Origin: Terfezia claveryi
Taxonomy: Eukaryota > Ascomycota > Pezizomycetes > Pezizales > Pezizaceae
Direction: 5' to 3'
Assembly (NCBI GenBank): GCA_015179025.1
Contig: WHUX01000004.1
Location: forward strand, 186,001 to 250,000
DNA: 64,000 nt
Made by a program: the position numbers and the translations under genes. Of the stretch, positions 23,150 through 35,976 are shown piece after piece (within the stretch, counting starts at the first letter, position 1; each line of letters opens with the position of its first letter). The notes beneath the pieces are model-generated. The model did no database searches. It was not told the DNA's origin and saw only the letters and a program-made list of their open reading frames with translations.

Positions 23150-25071
23150 ATGCCTGAGAAGCCTTCAAAGAAATTCGCCCTCGACTTAGGAAGTGATGAT
23201 GATAATTCGGCTCGAGTAGTCGAGTTGAAGATCAACGAGGAGTATGCAAAAAGATTCGAGCACAATAAGAAAAGGGAGGAGAAGCAGCGATGTTGGTTTA
23301 CCTTGTCCTGTATGGCTGAATAGTGCATAGGCTAACTCCGGACTATAGTAGACGAGAAATACAAGAAAAAGCGAAAACGGCCTGATGATGCGGATTCGGA
23401 TTTTGATTCGGATTGCAAAAATGCCGCCCTCCTGAATGGATCAGACAGCGACGATGATTCTAGCTCTGCTGAGGACGAGGATGAGTTTGGGGAATTTGCA
23501 GATGAAGTGGCGGATGAAGATATTCTTGCAACCATAAATGCTATTCGTTTGAGGGATCCTCGTGTATATGATGGGCAGACGATATTCTTCAAATCTGTTC
23601 CCGAGGAAGGCGAGGACGATGTGGAGGGTAAAGAGGCAAAAAAGCAGCAAAAGAAACCCATGTTTTTGAAGGATTACCACCGCGAGAACCTTCTAAAGCG
23701 CAAGAACCCCGCAGCGGATGAAGAAGAGGACAGCAAACCCAAGACATACATGGAAGAACAGGAGGCCTTAAAACGTGATTTGGTCCGGGGCATACACAAT
23801 GCAGCAGAGGACATAGTAAATGATGACGAGGAGGACGACGACTTCCTTACGACCAGGAGTGCACCGGTACAAGAGAGTGTCCCTCCTCCTCCAGACCCTA
23901 AGGCAGCCGATCCTGAGAATCCAGACGAATACCTTAAAAGCTTTCTTGTCTCAAAAGCCTGGTTACCTAAAGACCGCAAAGATGTCTACGGGCCTGCAAT
24001 GGAGTCGGATGACTCTGAAGAGGAAGAAATTGCTGAACAGTTTGAGCAGGGCTTTAATTTACGATTTGAAGACCCGACAAAGGCTGCACAGCTGGTGGGA
24101 CATGCCCGAGGTGCCGTCAAGGCAATGACTGCTAGGAAGGATGACATGTCTTCCCGAAGACGTGCACGAGAAGCCAAGAAGCTGAAGAGGGAAGAGGAAA
24201 GGAAAGGAAGAGAGGTCGAAAAGGGGCGGCTACGAGCCCTGAAGGTTGAAGAACTGATGAGCAAAGTGAAGCAAATCAAGGAAGTAGCGGGACTGGGAGA
24301 CGAAGACGAAGACCCTGAATGTTGGAAAGAGCTCCTTAGAGGGGGGTTCAGTGAAGACAAGTGGGATGAGTGGATGGCAAAAAAGTTCGGAGACGATTAC
24401 TACGGCGCAGAAGAGAAAATTCAAGATGTGCCCAAGAAGCTCACATGGGGCGACGGTGATATTGAAACTGGTGACATTGATGGAAATGAAGATGACATTT
24501 TGGATAGGGTGGATCATATAGGTACCGAAGAGGGTGTGTCTAAAGGCAAACACAAGACTAGGAAGGATTATGAAAAGGAGAAAAGGGAGAAGAAGAGACG
24601 AGATAGGGAAACTCGTAAAGAGATTGAGAATTTTGTGGACGAGAATATTGACCTCGAGGAGGTATTCCTGCCCTGTCCCTGAGGCTGTATTCATGATGAT
24701 AACAATGGTTATAGGTATCCAGTGGAAATTCTTATTCTGGATTCCACTATCGTGAGGTTACCCCCGAGACATTTGGTCTTACACCATTAGATATTCTTGC
24801 TGCCGACGACGCCGATTTGAATGAGTACGCCGGTCTCAAGCGGTATGCTACATTCCGACCCAAGGAAAGAAAGAAGCAAGATAAGAAGAAGTACTCCAAG
24901 AAGCGAAATCTACGTGAATGGAGAAAGGCAGTGTTCGGCAACGAGAAAGGACTAATATTACCGGCCCGACAAGCCGAGTTTACAGTGAAGACCTCCGGAG
25001 TGGGCAAAGAATCAAGCGCGGGGGTGGATGGCGGGGAAGGGGAGAAGAGGAAGAGGAGAAGACGAAAGTAG
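23150..25071 (+). CDS. KRI1: KRI1-like ribosome biogenesis factor
   Basis: Nucleolar protein required for assembly of the 40S subunit. Three exons (23150-23291, 23349-24661, 24715-25071) give about 603 residues, similar to yeast Kri1. Intron 1 (57 bp) has donor GTTGGT and a CTAAC branch site; its removal restores EKQRLDEKYKKK. Intron 2 (53 bp) restores the join into FHYREVTPETFGLTPLDILA. Family marks are the N-terminal LKINEEYAKRFEHNKKREE, long acidic and Lys/Glu-rich stretches in the middle, and the C-terminal block with ADDADLNEYAGLKRYATFRP and a basic tail KRKRRRRK that should act as a nucleolar signal. An in-frame ATG at 23114 would add 12 residues; the later ATG was preferred because the family block follows it closely. 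It lies 0.7 kb downstream of eS7 on the same strand. Confidence 0.92.
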
Positions 25072-25970
25072 GCGCCTCGATGCTCTGAAATTGTGTACAA
25101 TATATTGTTTAGCGTCCCTGATCATTCGGGCCCTACCCGAGAAAGGGAGGGAAAGGGGCGGAAAGCTAGAGGGATGATTCGCCAAAAAGCGGAAACCGGG
25201 CATCCTTGAACTAGTGAGAATAGCAATCCCTGCCTGGAAAATTTCGCTGCTGCGAGGCTCGATATATGTAATAGGTCACTGGCTGCGATTAAGTACCTCA
25301 AATTTCAGCGTTTTTCTTTTTCATTTTTCCGCCTCGAGCTTTTTCTTTCCTTTCAGAGGTATACTCCCCTACCAGGTAGCTCAGTCAGACCGAAAAAGAT
25401 TAAACAGACCCTGCGCTTTATTATCATCATGCAGAGAAAGACAGAATGGTTTGCGGAGAACTGCAAGGAGGATCTCAGTGATCCACCACCACCCATTTGG
25501 CGGTATGCTAATACATTGAGGCCGAGAGCCACGATTCCTCATGCCGAAGTGCTGCTCGTCCCTCGCTAAGTATTTTGCTTATGTTTACCCTGTGTATCGG
25601 GGCGGATCGGAACCCTTTGCTGTACATTAGTTTGCTTGGTTCTACTTACATGTTATTGCCACTAAATTTGGAGCACGTGACTTTTGATATCAAACATATA
25701 GCAGCAAGTAAAAAGCCTGCAAACTGGTTGTAAATTGGTACCCGAAATCTGTTAAATTTTTTTCTCGCACCACGCTAAGCGGCGGGCTAATAAGCGCACA
25801 ACTCAAAACCCAATCGCCCAACGCCTTTCTCTTCCTTTCTTCTCCCTTTCCACCAGAACCTCCTTCATAACTTAACCCCTCCCTACCGAAGTCGTTGAGT
25901 TTCGACATCGTTGAGTGTTTTTGTTTCTTTCGTACAGTTTTCACATCACTCTCCCCTCTCCCTATCCAAG

Positions 25971-27464
25971 ATGCCAGAGTCAGTGAGTATACCCCGCCTA
26001 GTACTGTTACTTCAGAGACCTTTCTGAATGAGTGGCTATGAAGACTGCCAGTCCCGCCAATGCCCACAAGAATTGGGTTCTACTGCGTTTGTCAGTGCCT
26101 TGCGGGTAATCTGGCTGTCTTGCGTAGTCACGGTTCTTAAAGTTTCCTCAATGATGTTGAGTATAGGTCGCTAACACATTATCGTAGTCCTTCATGATCG
26201 ATTTCTTGAGTATGTCGCTCTATCCATCCCCAAAGCACAAATTACTTTTCTATGCAATTGACATACCCGAATTCAATTGAGGACATCACTAACAAATACA
26301 GTGGGCGGTGTGTCCGCCGCCGTCTCCAAGACTGCTGCCGCCCCCATAGAGCGTGTCAAGCTTCTCATCCAGAACCAGGTTTGTGACCCCGCAATTTTTA
26401 TCTTTCTATATTCACAGTTTCTGGGTTCATGATGATATACTCTGGATTGGTGATATCACCCGAGATTGGATAGTGAATGGATAGAAGTGACAATCCACAA
26501 CTGAGACATTTACTGAAAATTTCTCGAAATATAGGACGAGATGATCAAGCAAGGCCGTCTCGACCGCAAGTACAATGGTATCATAGACTGCTTCAAACGT
26601 ACCATTGCCGATGAGGGTACCGTCTCTCTCTGGCGTGGTAACACTGCCAACGTCATTCGTTACTTCCCGACCCAGGCCTTGAACTTTGCTTTCCGTGACA
26701 AGTTCAAGAAGATGTTCGGTTACAAGAAGGACAAAGACGGATACGCTAAGTGGATGGCTGGTAACTTGGCTTCTGGTGGTGCTGCTGGTGCCACTTCCCT
26801 CCTCTTCGTCTACTCCTTGGACTACGCGCGTACCCGTCTTGCCAACGACGCCAAGTCTGCTAAAAAGGGTGGTGAGCGCCAATTCAACGGCCTCGTCGAC
26901 GTTTACAAGAAGACCTTGGCCTCCGACGGTATTGCCGGTTTGTAAGTATTCGCTTAACCCACAGGTTAATGGTTACTTGCTAATGTGAAACAGGTACCGT
27001 GGTTTCGGTCCGTCCGTCCTTGGTATCATTGTCTACCGTGGTTTGTACTTCGGTATGTACGACTCCATCAAACCAGTCGTCCTCACCGGTTCCCTCGAGG
27101 GTAACTTTCTCGCCTCTTTCTTGCTCGGTTGGTGCGTCACAACCGGTGCTGGTATTGCCTCTTACCCTCTCGATACCGTCCGTCGTCGTATGATGATGAC
27201 CTCGTAAGTTCCCCTGAGCTCCTCCAAAAATATTAAATTCTTGGAAGAGCAATTGCTAATAATTTGTATAGTGGTGAGGCCGTCAAGTACGACTCTTCCT
27301 TCCACGCCTTCAGGTCCATCATTGCCACCGAGGGTGTCAAGTCCCTCTTCAAGGGAGCTGGTGCCAACATCCTCCGCGGTGTTGCCGGTGCCGGTGTGTT
27401 GTCCATCTACGACCAAGTCCAACTCATTATGTTCGGCAAGGCCTACAAGGGTGGATCTGGTTAA
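25971..27464 (+). CDS. AAC: Mitochondrial ADP/ATP carrier
   Basis: Exchanges cytosolic ADP for matrix ATP across the inner mitochondrial membrane. Six exons (25971-25982, 26188-26209, 26302-26378, 26535-26941, 26994-27203, 27272-27464) give 306 residues, the normal size. The first exon encodes only four residues. Introns have GTGAGT, GTATGT, GTTTGT and GTAAGT donors, and the first two show CTAAC branch sites. The three carrier repeats are visible with [21 protein letters not shown] and [11 protein letters not shown]; the RRRMMM hexapeptide is diagnostic for nucleotide exchange in this family. The C-terminus is [10 protein letters not shown]. The leader is strongly pyrimidine-rich. The only AAC copy in this window; no anomaly. 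Confidence 0.97.
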
Positions 27465-28215
27465 GTACATACCTTCTTTTTACGATATAGACGTTGGGAC
27501 GGGGATGGAGTAGCGGTTCAAAAAGTCTACTAGTGTAATAATTTAGGTGGATCCTTAAATAAATAGCGAATGGGTTTTGGCCGTTTTCTTTTCATCTCAT
27601 GGTTCATCTGGGTTGTTATGCGCTGTTGAAGGGAGTCTATGGTGGCAGGGTTCAATGTTCTCGGGGACAATGTGAGTGGTAAAAGCACGGACTTATTCTT
27701 CTTGCTATGATACATGTTGCCACGTCCGCACAGCTTTTCTTTTGTATATGCCTTCCTTTCATTTCCTTTACTAGCTATTTTCACTATTGATATATTAGAG
27801 GCAGTAATCCATCCAAATGTTTTCTCCACTCAACAAATTACTCCTAATCTTGTACTCGAGAGAACTGTCTTCTTTCAAAGGGATAATGAAGCTATGAAGC
27901 GTTCCGCAGCCTGCCTTTACCGAGCCTGAACATTTGTCTGGCGTTTGCGTACCGGCCAACCGAAGTCTGGTGCAACCAGGCGACCAACCTCTTGCTCTGA
28001 GTTTCTATCCCCGGTACCACCTAAAACAGGCAAGGCCGTGGCTCCCACTTGTCCCTTATCGCTTACCCCACACGGCGGCTTTGCCCTCAGTCAGGATACA
28101 TCAATTTACTTCTACGGGCCAACTTCCTTCAGCTTGATATCATACGGGTTCAGCGTTTCATTGCTATATCCATCTGAATTCGCCCACCTCCGACAAAGCC
28201 GGGACTGTTATTGAT

Positions 28216-29727
28216 ATGATGATGACTACCCAAATACTCAAAACTATGAAAGCCGTTGTCTTCCATGGCCCACACAAAATTGCTGTCGAAGACCGCCCGG
28301 TCCCAAAGATACAGAATTCTACTGACGCAATCGTGAAGGTTACATTGACGGGCCTGTGTGGAAGGTATTTAGTCCCATGGTTTGATTCAAGTCAAAGATC
28401 GGGGGCTCACAATGTTAGTGAACTCCACGTCTTCCGGGGGCACCAGAAGAGTGATACTGGGTTTGTAATGGTTAGTTGTTCAAGATGGGAATAAATCAGA
28501 GTAAATGTGTAATCGAAGGTTTGGTGATCAGGGACATGAGTTCACGGGAAATATTGTCGAACTAGGAGATGGTGTTAAGGATTTTAAGGTTGGAGATAAA
28601 TTGTTGCCTCATTCACAACGTCATGGTATGTGTTGGCAGTCCTAAGGTGATGGTACTGAAAACACTAACAGCTGTAAAGCGGAAAGTTCTTTTACTGCAG
28701 TCAAGGATATTCTTCGAGATGTGAGAATAGTTTGCTGTTTGGGTGTCCAAAGTTGGATGGTGGGCAGGCAGAATACGTTAGGTTGCCTTCGGCGGATGGG
28801 ACGCTCTTCAAGGCACCGGAGAATTTACCAGAGGAATCAGTGGTGAGTTGGTGTAGTTGCAGGGAGATGAAACCGCGGCATCCCAAAATGCTAATACTGG
28901 GTGTGTAGGTTTTGATGGCAGACATTGTGAGTATTTCCCCTTATCTTCGAGCGGAAGGGACTAAGCCGATACTTCATGACATGATTAGTTCCCAACGTGA
29001 GTCTCAGCTTATCCATACGGACCTCACTAACCTTCCGGTCAGCGGATACTTCGCAGCCTCCAATGCCCTACAATTTATTCCTCCCGCCCTCCATCCAACC
29101 ACCAACATTGCCCTCATTGGCTGTGGCCCGGTTGGCCTCTGTGCCCTTATCTCGGCCCTCTCATTCAATTTGAACCTACTAAAGTATTCGCTATTGATTC
29201 TGTTCCATCTCGTCTCACCCTTGCCGGATCTCTCGGTGCTGTGCCCCTCAACTTCCTCACTGACAAAGAACACCTCAATAAAACTATCCTGGAGGCTACA
29301 AATGGCCGTGGCGTTGATGCGGTAATGGAGGTGGTCGGAAACTCACCTGCGCTCCGAATGGCGTATGATATTGTGCGGCCATTTGGCAGCATCAGCTCAG
29401 TGGGGGTGCATAATACGGAAATTCCGATAACTGGGAATGAGATGTATAATAAGAAAATAAGGATTCAGTCTGGAAGGTGTCTTTTAAGGGCGATATTTCC
29501 GAAGGCCTTGGACTTATTGAAAGAATCATCAGCTGTTAGGGTATGTCAACTTAAGATTTGGATCCCACTAATATGAGCATAATCTGCTGATAGGTTTATG
29601 GATGCCATTGACACAAGCCGAAGAAGGATACGAATTATTTGAGAAGATGAAAGTGCAGAAGGTTATTTTTAAGGTGGATAAGTACTGTATCGAGTGTTTT
29701 CCAATTTCTAGCCAGCATGCATTTTGA
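28216..29727 (+). pseudogene. Frameshifted zinc-dependent alcohol dehydrogenase (MDR family)
   Basis: The pieces match a fungal medium-chain zinc alcohol dehydrogenase of the formaldehyde/threonine dehydrogenase-like group. Start at ATG 28216 or 28246 (MKAVVFHGPHKIAVEDRPVP). After splicing come GLCGSELHVFRGH (catalytic zinc Cys) and GHEFTGNIVELG, then the structural zinc lobe SCGKFFYC...SSRC in which the second Cys has become Phe. Further on are the Rossmann motif NIALIGCGPVGLCAL, VDAVMEVVGNSPAL and a C-terminal YELFEKMKVQKVIFKVD. One base appears deleted near 28600 (between DK and VASFTTSC) and one near 29169 (between SF and EPTKVFAIDS), and the frame breaks again at about 29600. Introns still look canonical, so inactivation may be recent, or some breaks could be sequencing errors. 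Confidence 0.75.
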
Positions 29728-30918
29728 GATTATGTATGCATTATAGTTTGCATACTTCATGACATAGCCTTGGTTCAGTGCCTGTTCTATTGTCTCTTAG
29801 TAGTGAATGCACAAGAGTGGAATGAAACAACTGCATATATCATATATTTATTCTAAACACATCTGGCACATTTCAAGGGCCCACATGCGGGTCTCAACAA
29901 CTGAAACGAGCATGTATAAACTATCTCGGGTGTATTATACACTCACTGTAGTTGTAAGCCCCTTACTAGAGTATCCAAAAAATTATATATATTATATTAC
30001 TTTGAATTTACCTCAAAAGGATTACAAAAGGGCAGCAGAGTAGATAAAATTCATGTTACTAATGCACTACTGAGACTCTTCATTTAGGGAATATGGATGC
30101 TGGTTAAACCTTACGGGGATGCTTGGGAAAGGGGGGTCAATTTTGAATGTACTCTACATGGGTGCCATATATTGCCGATTCATTGATTCATATATAAACA
30201 GCAAGATTAGTCTTAGTCTACCCAGGTTGGGTAATTTTTTTTTTATTTTTTTTATGCTGAACCTTTCTTTATGCGAGCTCGGGGCTCGTTATTCCATTCG
30301 AAGACAGAAAATGCCAGCAAGATCACCGTGTGGCTTGTGGTCGTGGAATCTCAGTGCTAGTGCTTTTGCTGGAGTAGCATTGTATTCATGAGGATGAGGG
30401 TAACAGTGAAAAGGTTCTCCTATTTACTGGTGCACTTCCAAGGATATGTACCTAGTATGGTACATCCTGCCAGAAGCTACAATTTAACGAAGAGAAATGA
30501 TCTAAGCACAGCATAGAACTTGGAACTAGCAGTCTAGTGCGCATTTACCCACCATCTTCAAAACAGATGTAATAGATACCAGATAACTGCACCCAGTATA
30601 TAAGCCGAACACCAACGGATTACTTATGTGGCCCCTAAACTAAAAGCTATGATGTAAGAACATGAACCCGCTGGTAATGATGGTAGCTAATAAAAGCACA
30701 AAAGCCATACTCCTCAACACGTAGAATCCCCCCTTAAAAATGTAAGCATTTCGTCTGGCGTCGGCTTCCACTCCCTCCGGTCATATATCTCTCCTCTTAC
30801 CTTCTCCAAGCACATAGCTCAAAACGCGTACACGGAGAAAAAACGACAGCTTTTCTAGCACCCACCATGTCAATTCCCTCACCAGTGGCTCCACACTTCA
30901 ACCACTGCAATATGTCCT
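29728..30918. other. Intergenic, no gene seen
   Basis: AT-rich DNA with short patternless frames and a T-rich tract near 30236-30255. Nothing supports a gene. The end nearest 30.9 kb should contain the 3' untranslated region of the EB1 gene on the - strand. Confidence 0.6.
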
Positions 30919-32024
30919 CTAGAATGTCTCCTCCTCTGGTCCCGTTTCCGGGATCTCGAATCCCTCCTCGGTAGAATACATGATATTTTGAATCTTCGCT
31001 ACTAGTCCATCAGGATCGCCCTGTACCGTAGAGTCCAATTCTATCGCTTGCTGCACCAACAACTCAATATCCCTCAATTTGCTAAAGTAGAAATCTCTCT
31101 CCCGCTCCAACCCCACAACACTCTCCTTGAGCATATTAATTTCGTTTTGCAATGCCGCGTTATTCGCTGCCGCGCCAACACCCCCTCCAAGTGGGGTCCT
31201 TGTGCGGGCAGCTGCGCCGACGGTCGGGGTGGTTCCTCGCTTAACTGCTGTGGTGGGTGCGCGGGGAGCTGGGCCTCCTCCAGTAGCGACACCTTGTCCT
31301 TTTCGCCGTCCAACGGCGTCATATTCGCCTCCGGGATAAAATTGGTCCCAGTAGCGTTTAGTCCATTGGAGGAATTCAAGGTTATCTTGGAATTTGCATT
31401 TTACGAGACGCTCGACGGGGAGGGGCCGATCAATTCCACGCTGAGTGAAGACGTCTGTAGAGTTTGGTTAGTTGAAGCTCATCGAAAGGGTAGAAATGTG
31501 GATTGGGTCGTGGAGTGCGATAAGGTTTGGTGATGGGAAAGTGATGATAGATAAGATGGGAAGAGCATACTTTGTAGGACTTTGAAGTTGTTTAGATATG
31601 CGTATTCGGTGTTGACGTTGAATTTGACTTTGTGCATGGGAAGGTCCCCTGTACGTTACCCAAAATATATATTAGCGAACCTGAATTTGGCCTCACGAAA
31701 TGTGCACCACCACTGATAGTTACATCTCCTGGACAGAGTTCATACACACCATAGATAGAATCGAACACTTGTGTGAGCGCAGCACTGTATTTCCTCTAGT
31801 CAGTATCGGTTTCACGTGTTCCCGTACTTATTGCTTTTGTTGCTGCTGAGGCATCGACAGAAAGGAGATAAGGAACCTGAGAGGGATAGGCAAACTGACC
31901 CAGTTCCCAACTGCTCTACCCTCGTGATGTTTAACTGTAACAAGTTGTTCAACCAGTTCAAAAGTTCCTGTCTAACTCCCCGAACGCAAGTCACCTGATT
32001 AGCCTCCCATCTCCCATGTCCCAT
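30919..32024 (-). CDS. MAL3: EB1-family microtubule plus-end binding protein (Mal3/Bim1 homolog)
   Basis: Binds growing microtubule ends and recruits partner proteins for spindle positioning and polarity. Exons on the - strand: 32024-31900, 31784-31750, 31648-31571, 31454-30919, giving 257 residues. The N-terminal calponin-homology domain reads RQELLNWLNNLLQLNITRVE, then FDSIYGDLPMHKVKFNVNTE, AYLNNFKVLQNVFTQRGIDR, and ends LQWTKRYWDQFYPGGEYDAV. A basic, Pro/Thr/Ala-rich linker of about 60 residues follows. The EB1 dimerisation domain has ESVVGLERERDFYFSKLRDI, and the acidic tail ends EEETF. The first residues before RQELL (MGHGRWEANQVTCVRGV) are longer than usual; a shorter start such as MGESRQEL is common in the family, so the exact N-terminus is uncertain. 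Intron phases are consistent throughout. Confidence 0.92.
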
Positions 32025-32907
32025 CTCCCTCAGCTCCCAGGCTTCAACTTGCGGGGCCCTACCTAGACTCCCCCATGTTGACTTATGCTGCTAGGAAGTT
32101 TCTTTGGGGGTTCGTTGCGTGAAGATGCACTGATTCGAATATTTCCGAACGAAAGCTGCGTAAGAACGATCGAATCTTCGAGGTAAGGACAGGTGCAGGT
32201 GCAAGTTATCTCACTAGTGTCCAGGTTCTGGGAATAGGCTTGTTATGAAATGGAGTCCCGGTCCTGGTTCGTGGTCTTCTTTCTGTGCACGGTTGCCGCA
32301 CAAACTAAGGAGTTCAGGGGATGGGAACACTGGCGGTTGACGATTGGAAGGGCAAATAATTTTTTTGCCAAGAGGACCAGACTGTAAACATGGAAAGCGA
32401 TGTAAATATACGGCAGGCGATAGCGATATAGATATAAAGACCCGCGCGATTACCATCATCTTCAAACATCAAAATCAAAATCGGTTCCAGCATGTCTATT
32501 ATCTAAGAATGGCTACACCAATCTGTAAAGAGCTATCCACAGAAAAGATTGAACAAACCAGAACTAGCTTTTAATCACATAGCATCATCATATAATATAA
32601 TGCAATGCAATACAGCAACCTACCAAGCCATGTCTTTTTCGAAACCATCCCCAGCCAGGTCTATAACACTCCCCTTGATGTACCCACTAATGTAAAAAGG
32701 AAAGGAAACAGAGGAAGCGAAAGAAACCGACATCAGCGTCCTTGGATAAGAGAGAAGGAGGAAACAACAGGAAATAAGGTGGCACAGCTATAACCAGCAC
32801 AAAACTCCATTCCGCCTTGCTAAATGTTGTCCAACAAGTAACTTCGTGATATCATAAAGACTTGTCTCAAGGGAACCCATTTCCACCCGTCATAGAAGGA
32901 TATAGGT
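32025..32907. other. Intergenic between two minus-strand genes
   Basis: Holds the promoter of the EB1 gene and the 3' region of the DnaJ gene. A short duplication-free stretch with no coding signal beyond chance. Confidence 0.6.
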
Positions 32908-34671
32908 TTAAAATGGGAAACTGCCAGGGAAGTCTTGAGGTCCTGCTCGCCTCCGGCCCCCTGCTCCTCCTGCACCCCCAAAATGGAAGTTGCCCCCGCC
33001 ACCGTTCATCATGTTGAACAACACAGATGGATCGATGCCACCCATGCCGCCAAATCCATTATCCATGCCGCCAAACATATCTTCCGCCTCCATGGCTGGA
33101 TTGTCATATGCTGCTCGCTTCTGGGGATCGGATAACGTCTCATAACTGCAATTTCATCAGCCGCCAATAACGAGATCTAAGTATGGAGCAACTCACGCTT
33201 CACCAATATCCTTAAACCTCTCTGCAGCAGCCGCGTCATCGGGATTTTTGTCTTTTCAAGAAGTCAGTAAAATCTAACACAATCAAATATACTCAGGCAA
33301 TTTCACTTACCAGGGTGATGTATTATCGCCATTTTCCTGTACGCCTTCTTGATTTCGTTCTCAGAAGCATTCTTGTCCACACCGAGGATTTTGTAATAAT
33401 CCTTCCGCTTGCTCTTCTTCAGCTCCATTTCCGCGTTCCTAATCTCCTTCCGCAGAGTTGAGTCCTCTGGTGTTGCTTCAAGACAAGCCTTATATTCTCG
33501 CAGAGCTTCTTCCCAGTCTCCAGACTCGCCGAGAGCTTTTGCTCTAGTCTTGCGTGCTTTAGTATATGTGGGATCGAGCTTGAGAGCCTCGTCACAGTCT
33601 TCGATGGCTTCATTCCAAGCTTTCAACTATATATAGTGGATTAGTTCCGTCAGAGAAGCTCAAACTGCAATACGGTATTACCTTAGTATGAGTAATGGCA
33701 CGATTCTGGTACAGCTTTGCATTTGTGCCCTTGTTATCTGGATCGACAGCCAATGCCTCTGTGTATAGCTCCCTTGCAATCTTAAAGTCACCCTTCTTGA
33801 AAGCTTCATTACCGGCCTCCTTCTTCTTCTCCAGCTCACGTGCTCTCTTGAGGTATACTCTAGCTATCTTCATATCAGGGTCACATCTTGCAGCTTCCAT
33901 AAAATGTGCTTGAGCTTTGGCATTTTCTCCCTGAGCGTAGAGAATCCTTCCTCGTAACACCAATGCATCTGGATCTTGTCCATTTTGCCGTAACAGAGAC
34001 ATTGCCACATTTTGTGCCTCTCCAAGACTGTTCGGATTGTTCAGCTTGAGGTTTGCCTCACCCCGAAGGATCTTCCACCGCTTTGGAGCGTCAACTCCAG
34101 TACCAAGGCCCTCCTCTGCACGATCAAGGGCGTGTAGTGCCATGGATCCATTGCCCATATCGAGGCTCCTCTCAGCAGATTTAATATGCTGAGCCATCTG
34201 CAGCGCTGGAGCCTTGTCTTTGGAAGATACAGGTGGCGAGATTCTCGAATATGTCAAAAGAGCATCGTCAGGCCTCCCTAGTGCGGTTTGGATTTTACCC
34301 ATCCGAAGTAGGGTTTTTGCCTGGTTTGGCAAGTATCGATCTGCCTCTGTACAGTCTTCCAGTGCCTGGAGTACGTACTTATTCGCTGAAATGTAGGCTG
34401 CAGCTCGGTTTGACAGGAAAGTGGGATTTCTAGGATCGCATTCTATAGCTTTGGTATACTGTTCAATAGCCTTCGTATACTCCCTCTGTTTGAAGAACTT
34501 ATTTCCAGCCTGCTTGTACGCCTCGCCATCAGCGGATGGTGTTCGTGGAAGGGGGGTATTAACAGCAGAAGTAGGTGACTTCGCGCCATTGGATGTTGGA
34601 GAATTCGATCGGGAAGACTTTTTTTCTGTACCATTGACGAGTTTGGGATCAATTTCCATAGGGTCGCTCAT
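32908..34671 (-). CDS. TPR-DnaJ co-chaperone (DNAJC7/Tpr2-like)
   Basis: Cytosolic Hsp40 that links Hsp70 and Hsp90 through tetratricopeptide repeats. Exons on the - strand: 34671-33682, 33626-33311, 33251-33197, 33145-32908, giving 532 residues. The frame is open upstream to a GTG, but the first ATG is 34671 ([14 protein letters not shown]). A disordered Ser/Thr/Pro stretch (to about residue 50) precedes several TPRs. Two are obvious: [20 protein letters not shown] and [20 protein letters not shown]. The J domain starts about residue 405 ([20 protein letters not shown]); its HPD motif is assembled across intron 2. The tail is Gly/Phe-rich ([21 protein letters not shown]), as in type B J-proteins, ending PGSFPF. 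Size and order match human DNAJC7 (about 490) plus the G/F tail. Confidence 0.93.
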
Positions 34672-35976
34672 AGCTGAGGATGTTGGATTTGAAAACCGGT
34701 GAGGTATCACACAAAGGATTTATCAGTAGTAAAATAGGCTCTGAGTTCTATTGATGACAGATCTAGAAGCCTAGAGCTTGGTCAATTCCGCTAGTTTCTC
34801 TTAGGTTGAAAACATAGACGGGTACGTTTGCTATCGTGATACTCGATTCAAGGTTATTGGCCCACCCTGTATCGAGTGTATGCTCGCTGAGTTAATTCGG
34901 CCCTTGCTTTGTCCCTTGCTTTGTCCCAATGCTACAGACTAGCTTCTGAATTGAAGTTGCCCGAAGTACCGGAATTGAGAATGCTCCTCGATCGTTCGAA
35001 GAAGAGGTATTCACGGCTGTAGGACTGCTGGCGTAAGAGGCGAGGTAATAAAAGTAGAGCGGTTTCAACTTCGAACTTTTGCCTTTTCGCCTTTTCGCCT
35101 TCGCTAAGTAGCTACTGGCCAACGCAGCACACGTAGGTATAGTGAGTGAGTATTGAGGTTGAGATAGGAGGAGTAAGCGTGCAACAAGTAACCCGCCCAG
35201 AAAAATTCAGAGTTGGGTACCGGGTGTTGTTTGTATACTAAAATATAGAGTAGTAGGGGCTGGAAAACGGATCCAGCACTGGCATGCTAGAAGGTTCCAT
35301 TGGAGTTGTCAACGTCCGCACAGTCGGCCCGCAACGACAGCGATATACAATTCGCCGGAATCGGAGCTTGAGGTACTTCTCTTGGTATAAACAATTTCGC
35401 CTGCTATTTTCTTATAAATACCGAAGTTACCAAAAATTGATGGTGAAGTGATATGGTCGCATAGCTCAGTCACGAGACCATCCCTGCCTTGCTACAGAAA
35501 TATATGGCGTGAATGGGAGAGCAAAATTAGCTCATCAAATTGGACTTGATATTCTTACCACGAGAAACCTAAGGGAATATCAGCCAACCATACTCCAAAG
35601 TCTAGTCTCGTGCCCTCCAAAGTCACAGTCGTTAAACGTGCACCTGAGGCTAGTCTGGTTGACCCGTTGAACGAATCACAAACATTAGAACAACCGAATG
35701 TGACCCACCCCAGCTACAGATACGATCTAGTTATAAGCGTAGGATATGAAAAAACTCCACCGTGTCCTCACTAACCTAACAGTTATGGGAGATACTTCAA
35801 TAGTTCAAGCCCCTATCTGAAGTGTGAGGGTGCTTCTATGGAACACACCCAAAACTGCTAATCCCTCTCATCATTGGTATCAAGGAAACATATTTGGCAG
35901 CGGTCGCTATCAATGAATAAAAAACAATAAATGAGGAAAAACATGAAACCGAAGGTCATCTCCAACGTCTCTCCGC
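34672..35976. other. Intergenic; one micro-insert
   Basis: No coding signal. Contains short tandem duplications (TTGCTTTGTCCC at about 34903-34927) and the TAGTCTCG-type insert at 35.6 kb. Confidence 0.6.
35593..35624 (+). repeat. Micro-insert TAGTCTCGTGCC between 10-bp direct repeats
   Basis: CTCCAAAGTC at 35593-35602 is repeated perfectly at 35615-35624 around TAGTCTCGTGCC. The same 12-mer occurs in reverse at 39249-39260, there without flanking repeats. Confidence 0.8.
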
